A stretch of DNA of 8,156 bases from Lachnospiraceae bacterium UBA2868 (GCA_002350465.1 DEEW01000089.1:1-8156); one strand, 5' to 3'; shown: positions 1-6,632, counted from the stretch's first letter. Numbers and translations: made by a program. The notes: generated by a model from the sequence alone, not told the origin.

Positions 1-413
1 CCAACACGCCCGCCGTAAAACTTCCCGTCCCGGTATTCCATCGAAATATCTGCCGGAATGGATACTATGTAATCTCTCCAGTACACGAGAGAGGGCGTAT
101 ATACGGCTTTTATCGTAAAGACACTCATCAAAAGCCCTCCCGTTATATCCTCCGTGGAGGCTACCCTTCTGCCGTTTTCGGTGTTTTCCCAGTACTCAAA
201 AGAATAAGAATAGTCCCCATCCGTGTAGTCGGAGGGAGCTTGGGGAAATATAATCTCATCTCCTAGCGAATACATGTTTTCGGATATAAGGCTCCCGTCA
301 TGATCGACAAACCTTACCGTAAACTCGATCCCCTCGGCCCATATGTTCTTCTTTATAAGGAGCATCATCCCGATGATCACACATAAAATGAATCCTATTA
401 TCCTACGTATCAT
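1..413 (-). CDS. Membrane-anchored protein with InlB/listeria-repeat-like domain (partial, C-terminus beyond window)
   Basis: 137 residues are visible from the ATG at 413, and the frame is open through the left edge. The start is supported by AAAAGAGG at 428-421, seven bases upstream. Residues 1-21 hold a short hydrophobic segment (IIGFILCVIIGMMLLI) after two arginines, so it is a signal anchor or signal peptide. Residues about 28-100 read VRFVDHDG...LGDEIIFPQAPS...YSFEYWEN, which resembles the listeria/InlB B-type beta repeat of Gram-positive surface proteins (known family pattern: V.F.D..G...V..G....P..P....Y.F..W). The last visible stretch, SIPADISM...YGG.VG, resembles part of the secreted protein at 4197-4697. 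Its first 11 bases overlap the end of the VirB4 gene, so the two are probably translationally coupled. The role is inferred to be an extracellular or surface part of the same secretion module. The function is not recognised. Confidence 0.75.
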   Translation of the reverse strand, partial: MIRRIIGFILCVIIGMMLLIKKNIWAEGIEFTVRFVDHDGSLISENMYSLGDEIIFPQAPSDYTDGDYSYSFEYWENTENGRRVASTEDITGGLLMSVFTIKAVYTPSLVYWRDYIVSIPADISMEYRDGKFYGGRV

Positions 414-2901
414 AGCTTAACCTCTTTTCATCAAGTAATTCTTTCGACCTCTCGTGCCTCTTTCTCTCCTCGATCTCACGAAGCTGTTTCATATCGGATG
501 TGAGCATCGGAAAAATGTCGTTATCTTCAGGGAACCTTGAAAAGAAGGGAACCGTATACATCCCGGTATAAAACAGTCCCTGACCTATCGGCGCGTTCGT
601 TATATACGAAAGACTGCTCTCCGAAAGGTTTAATATGGCTCTTAAGCGCTCCCTGTTCTCGTCGGAGGACTGATTGAGTATCTGTATGAAATTGCACTCC
701 GACAAAAGCCTCTTTCCAATAGGGTGTTCTAAAAGATCAGCCGGAGACTGGGTTATCCCGGTAGGCACCCCTCCGTGCTTTCTTGCCCTCTTCCAGAGCT
801 GGGTTAAAAACTCAGCGGCACTCTCCGATCCCGGCTGGAAGAAGATATGCAGCTCATCAACATAAAAGAATGTGTACTTCCCGATCCGCCTGTTTTCCAC
901 AAGCCTTGCCCAGCACATATCCTGTATAACGTTCATGGCCATGAGTTTTAGTTCATCTCCGACAGCCGAGATGTCAAAGCAGACTATCCTGTTCTTTATC
1001 TCAACGTTTGTCCTTTGTGAGAAGATATTAAGCGTTCCTTCCCCCGCATAGCGCCTCAGTACATAGAAAAGAGTCCTTGCCTCCGGCTCGCTCCTTTTAC
1101 TAAACCACTCCATCATGTCATTAAATGTCGGTGTTTCTTCGCTTTTGGGGGCTCTTGAGAGCTTCCCGTCTTTCATAAAAGGAGCATAAAGATCCCTTAA
1201 GCACTCATCTATGAGGCTTTTCTGGATGCTGTCCATTCCCCAGTTTTCCGAGAGCATGGACTCAAACAGTTTGTTTATGAATGATACCTTTTCAAGTATC
1301 GGATCAACGACCTCGCCCATACTCTGGGAAGACGAATCATATTCGTAGTCAAGACTTACGATATCAAGCGGATTTATATGGTTTTCGCCTCCCGGCATTA
1401 TCGAGACGACCTGGCCGCCCAAAGCCTTTGTTATATATACATACTCCTGCTCCGGATCAAGTATCAGGATATCGGAATCCTGCCTTAAAAATACGTTTAC
1501 TATCTCTGTTTTGGCTGTAAAGGACTTGCCCGAACCCGAGGATCCCAGTATAAACCCGTTGTAATTTGGCTTATTTAACCGGTTATATATGAGAAGGTTC
1601 TTTGAGACCGCATTCATGCTGTAATTGATCCCATCCTTCTCATTTATCTCTAGGTTCGAAAAAGGCTCTATGATGGCACAGGAAGAGGATTTTAAAGTTC
1701 TCTTTACTCTAAGCGGATTTACGCATAAAGGCAGTGTTGCAACAAAACCCTCCTCCTGCTGGTCTGTTAATACTTCGCACCTAACCGTCTTTTTCTTACA
1801 TTCCGAGATCACCGTTTCCGTATATTCATCAAGTTCTTCTTCCGTATCGGCAAATATGACGGTTGTAAGCGTAGTTTCAAAAAGGTGCTCATCATTCTCT
1901 CTTACCTCACGCCTTATGTTTAATATCTCTTCTTCTCTCTCGTTTACGCTGGGGTTTATCATCTCCTCCGGTACCTGATCCCGCCGGTTTGCCCTCATTG
2001 AATTGTTCTTCTCTTCCCTGATGTAGGCGAGCTGCTGGTTTATGAGCTTCTCGGTTTCCGCATTTGACATCTGACGGACGTTAAGGGTTGTCAGCATATA
2101 AAACGACATACCGGTAAGGTCGCACAAAAAGACATCCGGTAAGATGGACGGATAATCCGTTACCTTTAATGCCCTTGCATACTTTCTCCCGATCCTTATC
2201 ATTTTTGGAAGATACTGTATGGAAGATGGCGCTATACAGTCATTAACGCTTATCCCCATGGAACGGATATTGTCAAAATCAAAGCTTACGACCTCTTCTA
2301 TATGTCCCTGGGCATTTAATATCTTTGTCTTCGTCAGGAATTCTCCGCGGTTATCCATGTTATAGATGTCATGAAGTATCTCAAGCTTTTCTTCTATCGG
2401 TATAGGGGTGGCCGCACTTCCCATTGTCTTTAGCTGCTTATCCGTGTCACCATCCAGCCTTTTGTACACTTCGGCTGCTTTTTTAACATCCGTGGTATGT
2501 ACCGCGTACGTTATATACTCATCCCTGTCGATGGAGTTTCTCCCGTCTACAGCTCTTCTTTCAAGAACAGCATTCAGCTGGCTCCTTAAGTGGTCAAACC
2601 CGTCCCCCGCTTCCTTGATAAAATGCTCTTCCCTAAAACTCCTTATATCCATGGGACGGTTGTATATCGTAAGCGACATCTCCATGTTAGAGCCAAGACC
2701 GTTTAAATATGATCTCCACTTAGACAATATGACCGTCTGCTCATCCTCAGATGCCGTATGATAATTAAGGTTGGTAAGCTTGTAACTTTTAGTAAAAGTG
2801 CCTTCATCCGTCTCGATCAGGTTATACTTCTCATGTACGGCACTTACCGGTATGGAATCCTGAACAGTCTGCGCTCTACCCGTCATCCCTGTTTTGTACA
2901 T
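403..2901 (-). CDS. virB4: VirB4-family conjugation/type IV secretion ATPase
   Basis: This is a cytoplasmic ATPase that powers assembly of, and transfer through, a type IV secretion or conjugation channel at the inner face of the membrane. The protein has 832 residues from the ATG at 2901. A TTG at 2928 would add nine residues, but the ATG has GAGAGG at 2914-2909 with seven-base spacing, so I prefer it. The N-terminal half (about 1-420) matches the general character of the CagE/TrbE/VirB N-domain. In ATG numbering, Walker A is GSSGSGKS at 453-460, followed by a DPEQEY motif near 482. Walker B is FFYVDELHIFF with Asp/Glu at about 682-683, and ITQSPADLL near 716 matches the VirB4 sensor motif. 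The C-terminal GQGLFYTG...VPFFSRFP is also typical. Length is normal, all key motifs are intact and there is no transmembrane segment. It overlaps the upstream gene by 26 bases and the downstream gene by 11. It looks closest to the Gram-positive conjugative-transposon type (C. difficile CD1110-like), judged from memory of the family. Confidence 0.95.
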   Translation of the reverse strand: MYKTGMTGRAQTVQDSIPVSAVHEKYNLIETDEGTFTKSYKLTNLNYHTASEDEQTVILSKWRSYLNGLGSNMEMSLTIYNRPMDIRSFREEHFIKEAGDGFDHLRSQLNAVLERRAVDGRNSIDRDEYITYAVHTTDVKKAAEVYKRLDGDTDKQLKTMGSAATPIPIEEKLEILHDIYNMDNRGEFLTKTKILNAQGHIEEVVSFDFDNIRSMGISVNDCIAPSSIQYLPKMIRIGRKYARALKVTDYPSILPDVFLCDLTGMSFYMLTTLNVRQMSNAETEKLINQQLAYIREEKNNSMRANRRDQVPEEMINPSVNEREEEILNIRREVRENDEHLFETTLTTVIFADTEEELDEYTETVISECKKKTVRCEVLTDQQEEGFVATLPLCVNPLRVKRTLKSSSCAIIEPFSNLEINEKDGINYSMNAVSKNLLIYNRLNKPNYNGFILGSSGSGKSFTAKTEIVNVFLRQDSDILILDPEQEYVYITKALGGQVVSIMPGGENHINPLDIVSLDYEYDSSSQSMGEVVDPILEKVSFINKLFESMLSENWGMDSIQKSLIDECLRDLYAPFMKDGKLSRAPKSEETPTFNDMMEWFSKRSEPEARTLFYVLRRYAGEGTLNIFSQRTNVEIKNRIVCFDISAVGDELKLMAMNVIQDMCWARLVENRRIGKYTFFYVDELHIFFQPGSESAAEFLTQLWKRARKHGGVPTGITQSPADLLEHPIGKRLLSECNFIQILNQSSDENRERLRAILNLSESSLSYITNAPIGQGLFYTGMYTVPFFSRFPEDNDIFPMLTSDMKQLREIEERKRHERSKELLDEKRLSYDT

Positions 2902-4180
2902 CTTCTTTCCTCTCTTTTGGTGCCGCAAATCTTAAGCTTTCTTCAAAATGTGCCTTTTTACAGTAAAACGTTACTTTAACCGAGAAATCTCCTTCAGTGC
3001 ACACAGCCTCCTTTAGAGCTGCATCTGACGGATACAGGTTATCCCTGCACTTTCCATCATCGGCTCCTCCCGTCTGTATGCTCATAAGAGTCCCAAGGGG
3101 AAGCAGTGTCTTAAAACCGGACTCTTTAAATCTTTTAAACATCTCTTCACGGCTAAATCCGTCCCTCTCACAGCCTGCGATCTGACTTTGCATCAGCTCA
3201 TAATCCCTTGACCTATTCTCATTTACAATCTTTACGAATGGCTGATCCACATCGGTAAGTACCCCGTAAATCTCGGGTCTTTTCCTTGAAAGGGCATTCT
3301 TTATGCGATACAACAGGTGAAATACCCCTGAAAGTATGAGAAGGACAATAAGTAAAAGGGCCACGCTTCCGATCCATATGAGGCGCACGACAAGCGGTGT
3401 AAATAACTCTTTCTTTTCCTCTTTTATCTCAACGATCTCCTCCTCTTTTACATCCGGTGCGACCTCCTGTATTTCCTCCGGTTCTACCTCTTCTATAACA
3501 AGAGCCTCACGTTCCGTCTCCGGCTGCATGTTTTTTATGGGAGTTATCGGATTTTTATAAAACTCATGCGGTGTCTTTAGTGCCCTTATCCGATCCCATG
3601 CCTCATGCATCCGGCGATAATCTATCTGATCTTTGAGCTCTTCCTCTTTTTTATCCTCTATGACAGGGGTTGGCACCGGGGCTGTGTTTACCCTGCTTAC
3701 CGTAGATGTGGCAGTCTTTTTTGACGTGCCTGTATTTGCTCTTGTTGTCTCATAGCTTATCTTTGCAAGGTTTGCAGGCTCCGCAGTACTCTTTTTTTCT
3801 GACGTGGCGGTCGTATAATAGGTCCCTCCCGGCTGGTTACTCTTCTCACGCTCTATTATTTTCTCAGTGATCTTCTCTGTTATCTTCTCCTTCGTGTTAT
3901 CAGCAATGCGCAAAAACTTAAACCACCAGGGGAGCTCCTCAGATGATCCGCTCTTCTTTTCATCAGGTTTTTCTATCGCGGGGGTTGGTATCGGAGTCGG
4001 GGTTTTAGTAGGCGCCTGTGTCGGTGTAGGTGTTACTTCACCCTTATCCTTAGCCTCACAGTATACCTGTACCCCTGCGGTATAGGCTCCGTCACCTTTT
4101 ACATACATCTCGGAGCCATATACTTTCGCAGGCTTTAGGGCTGACAATATCAAAATTATAAGTATCGCCAATATCTTCAT
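2876..4180 (-). CDS. Exported single-pass membrane protein with Pro/Thr stalk, operon partner of VirB4
   Basis: 434 residues. The start at 4180 has GGGAG six bases upstream and lies 16 bases after the preceding stop. Layout: a signal peptide at 1-22 (hydrophobic 3-14, likely cut after VYG); a Pro/Thr-rich segment at about 49-68 (PTPTQAPTKTPTPIPTP); a charged helical repeat at about 96-112 (EKITEKITEKIIEREK); a Thr/Ser/Ala-rich part at about 120-170; a Glu-rich stretch at 220-257; a strong membrane helix at about 263-291; then basic residues (YRIKNALSRKR) and a tail of about 140 residues with Cys337, 378, 394 and 407. The signal peptide followed by one stop-transfer helix, with positive charge after it, predicts an outside N-terminus and a cytoplasmic C-terminus. 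I infer an envelope-spanning stalk whose tail could contact VirB4, because the genes overlap by 26 bases. I do not recognise the family. It is not an obvious PrgI/VirB3, TrbL/VirB6 or NlpC/P60 protein. Confidence 0.85.
   Translation of the reverse strand: MKILAILIILILSALKPAKVYGSEMYVKGDGAYTAGVQVYCEAKDKGEVTPTPTQAPTKTPTPIPTPAIEKPDEKKSGSSEELPWWFKFLRIADNTKEKITEKITEKIIEREKSNQPGGTYYTTATSEKKSTAEPANLAKISYETTRANTGTSKKTATSTVSRVNTAPVPTPVIEDKKEEELKDQIDYRRMHEAWDRIRALKTPHEFYKNPITPIKNMQPETEREALVIEEVEPEEIQEVAPDVKEEEIVEIKEEKKELFTPLVVRLIWIGSVALLLIVLLILSGVFHLLYRIKNALSRKRPEIYGVLTDVDQPFVKIVNENRSRDYELMQSQIAGCERDGFSREEMFKRFKESGFKTLLPLGTLMSIQTGGADDGKCRDNLYPSDAALKEAVCTEGDFSVKVTFYCKKAHFEESLRFAAPKERKEDVQNRDDG
2909..2914 (-). 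promoter_or_regulatory. Ribosome binding site that fixes the VirB4 start
   Basis: GAGAGG lies seven bases before the ATG at 2901 and inside the end of the preceding gene. The alternative TTG start at 2928 has no comparable site upstream. Choosing the ATG shortens the protein to 832 residues and the gene overlap to 26 bases. Confidence 0.6.
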
Positions 4181-4196
4181 AGCTTTCTCCCTGATA

Positions 4197-4697
4197 TCAG
4201 ATGTCTGTCAGATAGAACGTAAACTCCATGTTTCCGCTGAACACTCCGGCATCGGTTATGGTCGCGCTTATATCCCCGGATATCGTGGAAAATCCCGAAT
4301 AAGTCCCGGAGGATTCCGTATCTGTTATCCTCTTCTGATGCTGTCCGGGACTGGCATTTACCCATTCATAATCGCTTTGCTCTATTGAAGCAGTTACATT
4401 TCCTCCCCCGTTTCCCGTCATGGTAAAAGTGTTTGCGGTGGGGCTGCATACTATCTTCTTTGTAATGTTAAGGTTTCCCTTTGCTCCTATCGTATAAGAG
4501 CCCGTATATTCACTGTCCTCATCAGGGTCTGTTAAAGATACGGTCGCCGGAAGCACTATTGAAAACGATGATGGTATCTCTGCGGTAACAAGGGTCGTCG
4601 CCGTACCGTCATCCGTATAGGTTGTGGCATACACGGGGCAAGTAGTGCATATGATCAAAAGTGCTGATAAAAATATAGCTGTAATGTTTTTCTTCAT
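4197..4697 (-). CDS. Secreted beta-rich protein with signal peptide
   Basis: 166 residues. The start is the ATG at 4697, one base after the upstream stop, with AGGGAGGA inside the end of the preceding gene. A clear signal peptide covers 1-24 (MKKN, hydrophobic core, likely cut after VYA). Cys17 and Cys20 lie in the signal peptide but no lipobox fits, so it is unlikely to be a lipoprotein. The mature part of about 142 residues is rich in Thr, Ser and Gly, has no cysteine and no second membrane helix, and lacks an LPXTG signal. Recognisable pieces are SFSIVLPATVSL...YTGSYTIGAKG, FTMTGNGGGNVTASI and a C-terminal GVFSGNMEFTFYL. The alternating pattern suggests a beta-sandwich. Similar small proteins occur in Clostridia as surface or spore-associated proteins (recollection, not tested). 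From its operon position it could be a pilin-like or adhesin-like subunit of the secretion apparatus. This is inference. Confidence 0.85.
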   Translation of the reverse strand: MKKNITAIFLSALLIICTTCPVYATTYTDDGTATTLVTAEIPSSFSIVLPATVSLTDPDEDSEYTGSYTIGAKGNLNITKKIVCSPTANTFTMTGNGGGNVTASIEQSDYEWVNASPGQHQKRITDTESSGTYSGFSTISGDISATITDAGVFSGNMEFTFYLTDI

Positions 4698-4698
4698 T

Positions 4699-5190
4699 TC
4701 ATTCCTCCCTAATCTCGATGTTTACAATGTTTTTTGCGCACGTAAGCGGCATATATTCGCCGTCCGTCTCAAAAAAAGGTTCCGCAAGGAAAGCCACTGT
4801 ATGGACTCCTTCCCCGAAATTGACCGACGGATCCCAGAACACGTGCTCTCCCGCAGGGATCAGATCCGTCTCAAACAAAAGAGTATTACTGTTCTTTTCG
4901 AAGATCTTGTACCTCATAAGAAAATCCCCGTTTTCGGGAAGATTCTCAAGCGTGATAAGACTTCCCTTTTTTATCGTTGTATCCTCTATCCCAGAAAAAA
5001 AGATGTTTCTTTGCTTAAGATCTTCTATATCTTCTGCCTTTGCAGCCTCTTTGGTCGCCCTTGCATCTATGCTCATCATCCGGGACGAATTGTTCGCCCT
5101 TACGATCACGATAAATACCGTAAATGCAACCGCTGCCAGGATGGTCGTTGTTACAATGATCCATTCGGCTATCTTATATGGGTTCCTCAT
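4699..5190 (-). CDS. Membrane-anchored protein with predicted beta-rich extracytoplasmic domain
   Basis: 163 residues. The start is the ATG at 5190 with AAGGAG and six-base spacing. One N-terminal membrane helix lies at about 9-31 (EWIIVTTTILAAVAFTVFIVIV), followed by RANNSSR and a charged, probably helical linker (about 40-60, ATKEAAKAEDIEDLKQR). The C-terminal 100 residues are a globular domain with motifs LITLENLPENGDFLMRYKIF, LIPAGEHVFWDPSV and GVHTVAFLAEPFF, likely an Ig-like or related beta fold. There is no clear signal-peptidase site, so it should remain anchored with the domain outside. It is followed after one base by the secreted-protein gene and preceded by a 12-bp stem hairpin next to its ribosome binding site. 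The family is not recognised. A role as an envelope component of the VirB4 module is inferred from position. Confidence 0.8.
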   Translation of the reverse strand: MRNPYKIAEWIIVTTTILAAVAFTVFIVIVRANNSSRMMSIDARATKEAAKAEDIEDLKQRNIFFSGIEDTTIKKGSLITLENLPENGDFLMRYKIFEKNSNTLLFETDLIPAGEHVFWDPSVNFGEGVHTVAFLAEPFFETDGEYMPLTCAKNIVNIEIREE

Positions 5191-5204
5191 ATCCTTCTCC
5201 TTCC

Positions 5205-5233
5205 CTTCCCCGAAGGGGATACCTTCGGGGAAG
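5205..5233 (-). repeat. Perfect 12-bp inverted repeat (hairpin) just before a ribosome binding site
   Basis: The arms at 5205-5216 and 5222-5233 are exact reverse complements (CCTTCGGGGAAG on one side), with a 5-base loop. In the minus-strand transcript the stem ends next to the GGGAAGGAG ribosome binding site of the gene starting at 5190. No T-run follows on either strand, so it is not a normal intrinsic terminator. A smaller alternative hairpin with a CCCC/GGGG stem and TTC(G) loop can form within it. It may be an mRNA processing, stability or translation-control element inside the operon. Confidence 0.7.
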
Positions 5234-5244
5234 TACTGCCGTGC

Positions 5245-5580
5245 CTATTCTTCCTTCTTAGTCCTCTCGGGAAAATCAAACTTTATCTCCCCGTCCTTTA
5301 TGACAAGCTTTGCCGAAAACACCTTATCGTTCTTTGATACAAAATCCTCGATAAGGTCAGTTGAGCCTGTAACAAGAAGCTTCTCAAACTCCTCATCGGT
5401 TATCTGATGTCCAAGGACCGTCTTATTTTCCTTAAAATTGCAGACATCCCGTCCTTTGCTGCAGGCCCATCCCCATCCGTAGTCGTAAACATCGCTTCCG
5501 CACTTGGGGCAGGCTCCCACAACCTTTCTCTTGTTTTCTTCAAGATCCGCTTCAGGATCAAAAATCTTCTCTTCACTCAT
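5245..5580 (-). CDS. Stand-alone topoisomerase C-terminal repeat (Toprim_Crpt) zinc-ribbon protein
   Basis: 111 residues. The start is the ATG at 5580 with AAGGAG nine bases upstream. Residues 24-47 form a four-cysteine zinc ribbon: CPKCGS (Cys24, Cys27) then C-x6-C (Cys40, Cys47). Residues about 48-105 read NFKENKTVLGHQITDEEFEKLL..G.TDLIEDFVSK..KVFSAKLVI..GEIKFDF. This fits the known pattern of the C-terminal repeat found at the end of type IA topoisomerases and related mobile-element proteins (Pfam Toprim_Crpt, by memory). There is no toprim or catalytic topoisomerase domain here, and no upstream in-frame extension that would supply one. It should be a cytoplasmic single-strand nucleic-acid-binding or partner-binding protein. 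As the first gene of the operon it links the secretion genes to DNA processing. It may work together with a topoisomerase encoded elsewhere in the element. Confidence 0.8.
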   Translation of the reverse strand: MSEEKIFDPEADLEENKRKVVGACPKCGSDVYDYGWGWACSKGRDVCNFKENKTVLGHQITDEEFEKLLVTGSTDLIEDFVSKNDKVFSAKLVIKDGEIKFDFPERTKKEE

Positions 5581-5600
5581 TTTTTCCTTCTCCTTTTCAT

Positions 5601-5711
5601 TTAGTGACTTTGGCCGTAAGCTGATATCTTCCCTCCTTTTTGCTTTAACTGGCCGCTTCCCAATTTCTTCGACGCAAGTCCTTGGGCTCCTACACTAACT
5701 AATAAAGGATC
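5601..5711 (-). other. Coding-like tail upstream of the operon (possible gene remnant or conserved element)
   Basis: On the minus strand, an open frame ends at a TAA (5603-5601), 20 bases before the Toprim_Crpt start. Its last 36 residues (DPLLVSVGAQGLASKK..., ending AYGQSH) look protein-like: mixed, soluble, rich in Gly, Lys and Gln. The sequence further upstream in the same frame is AT-rich, low-complexity and runs into the DUF523 gene on the other strand, so a full gene is unlikely. It may be the 3' end of a truncated gene, a conserved noncoding element read by chance, or a leader of the operon. No start codon with a ribosome binding site was found. Confidence 0.3.
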
Positions 5712-5773
5712 GTTTTTATCAATCCGAAAAAAAATTTGGAAAAATTTTAAGATTCTGATGAAATCCTCTAGAA
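5712..5773. other. AT-rich tract between divergent units
   Basis: This stretch contains long A- and T-tracts (eight A's at 5727-5734, then AAATTTGG and AAAAATTTTAA). No convincing promoter pair for the minus-strand operon was found here or nearby. Such tracts are often bent DNA and could act as an upstream promoter element or mark a recombination edge. The role is unproven. Confidence 0.3.
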
Positions 5774-5792
5774 TTGCACTGTTAAAAACTAT

Positions 5793-5838
5793 CTGTTTAT
5801 GTTTACTGACTTCGTGATAGAATGATCGGTGTAAACAG
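5793..5838 (+). promoter_or_regulatory. Probable promoter region of the DUF523 unit with flanking inverted half-sites
   Basis: TAGAAT at 5818-5823 is a five-of-six match to a -10 box, about 34 bases before the ATG at 5857. No good -35 box lies at the right distance, so strength is uncertain. CTGTTTA at 5793-5799 and TAAACAG at 5832-5838 are inverted copies flanking the -10 box, and GTTTAC (5801-5806) also pairs with GTAAAC (5831-5836). This arrangement could be an operator. The inference is weak. Confidence 0.35.
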
Positions 5839-5856
5839 TATTTACCGGAGAGAAAG

Positions 5857-6273
5857 ATGAAGATAGCTGTAAGTGCCTGCCTTCTAGGCGAGAATTGTAA
5901 ATATAACGGCAAAAACAACTATAATGAAAAGGTTGCTGCCCTCTCCTCTGATAACGAGATCATTCCCGTCTGTCCGGAAGTATTGGGAGGACTTCCCACA
6001 CCAAGGGATCCTTCCGAGATCGTGGACGGGAAGGTAAAGCATAAGAATGGAGAGTCGGTTGATGATGAGTTTCGAAAAGGTGCCAATACTGCCCTGGACA
6101 TTGTGAAAAAAAACCATGTCGAACTTGTCATTTTACAGTCAAGGAGTCCTTCCTGCGGAATAAATGAAGTATATGACGGTACTTTTTCAAAAAGACTTAT
6201 TCCCGGTGAGGGTGTATTTGCCAGACTTCTTCGGGAAAACAATATAAGAACTGTTGATGTTTCGGATTTATAA
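5857..6273 (+). CDS. DUF523 family protein (TudS-like iron-sulfur desulfidase candidate)
   Basis: 138 residues. The ATG at 5857 has GGAG six bases upstream. It carries the full family signature: SACLLGENCKYNG at 6-18, CPEVLGGLPTPR at 39-50 and SRSPSCG at 95-101. Its length is close to the usual 140-150. Characterised DUF523 members (TudS, thiouracil desulfidase) bind a [4Fe-4S] cluster through three conserved cysteines, here most likely Cys8, Cys39 and Cys100, and remove sulfur from thiolated pyrimidines. Whether this protein has the same substrate is unknown. It has no signal peptide or membrane helix and is cytoplasmic. It is followed 13 bases later by a small zinc-ribbon gene, so they form a two-gene unit. 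It reads away from the conjugation operon and is probably ordinary chromosomal content. Confidence 0.92.
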   Translation: MKIAVSACLLGENCKYNGKNNYNEKVAALSSDNEIIPVCPEVLGGLPTPRDPSEIVDGKVKHKNGESVDDEFRKGANTALDIVKKNHVELVILQSRSPSCGINEVYDGTFSKRLIPGEGVFARLLRENNIRTVDVSDL

Positions 6274-6286
6274 CAGGAGATTGGTT

Positions 6287-6553
6287 ATGTATTATGTACC
6301 TGACGGGACAAAGATTGCGGGATTTTATGAGTGCAGAAAGTGTTCGGAAAGATTCTTGGATACAAGGATTGCACCAAAACTCATATGCCCTTATTGCGGT
6401 GAAGCCCCCGATATGGAGATTGGCCCGGATGATGAAATGCCGCAGGCTGAGGAAAATGCAACTCTTATAGAAGTTATAGAAAACGAAGATGTGGAAAAAT
6501 ATGATACTCTGTTAAGCCTTGCTATAACAGGAGGCGACTACTCCTGGATATAA
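6287..6553 (+). CDS. Small zinc-ribbon protein
   Basis: 88 residues from the ATG at 6287. That start is chosen over an in-frame ATG at 6254 because the latter lies inside DUF523, while 6287 has CAGGAGA a suitable distance upstream. It carries two CxxC pairs, CRKC (Cys16, Cys19) and CPYCG (Cys34, Cys37), spaced like a rubredoxin-type zinc ribbon. The C-terminal half is strongly acidic (EIGPDDEMPQAEENATLIEVIENEDVEKYD) and ends GGDYSWI. It could bind zinc and act as a protein- or nucleic-acid-binding adaptor. The exact function is not recognised. It is probably co-transcribed with the DUF523 gene. No terminator with a T-run is evident right after it. Confidence 0.8.
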   Translation: MYYVPDGTKIAGFYECRKCSERFLDTRIAPKLICPYCGEAPDMEIGPDDEMPQAEENATLIEVIENEDVEKYDTLLSLAITGGDYSWI

Positions 6554-6632
6554 CCGATCCGCATGATAAAAAAATCCTAACTGTAAAACAAAAGATGCCG
6601 CCGGACAAAACTGCCTGAAAAAGCACTGCATC

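Noticed and set aside
2902..2928. TTG start at 2928 for VirB4, giving nine extra residues
   Set aside because: The ATG at 2901 has a well-placed GAGAGG, and the extra residues are not needed by the family.
4177..4365. 62-codon minus-strand frame overlapping the secreted-protein gene
   Set aside because: It is another frame of a well-supported gene with a signal peptide and ribosome binding site, and has no ribosome binding site of its own.
5205..5233. Hairpin as an intrinsic terminator
   Set aside because: There is no T-run on either strand, and the downstream gene is closely linked.
4624..5407. Long plus-strand frames (237 and 229 codons) opposite the minus-strand operon
   Set aside because: They are antisense to three convincing genes, are rich in unlikely residue runs and have no ribosome binding sites.
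5579..5600. Seven-codon mini-frame (MKRRRKK) overlapping the Toprim_Crpt start
   Set aside because: It has no ribosome binding site of its own and simply spans the Shine-Dalgarno purine run.
5712..5918. Upstream extension of the minus-strand frame ending at 5601 as a full 105-residue gene
   Set aside because: The N-terminal half is AT-rich low-complexity sequence and overlaps the DUF523 coding start on the other strand.
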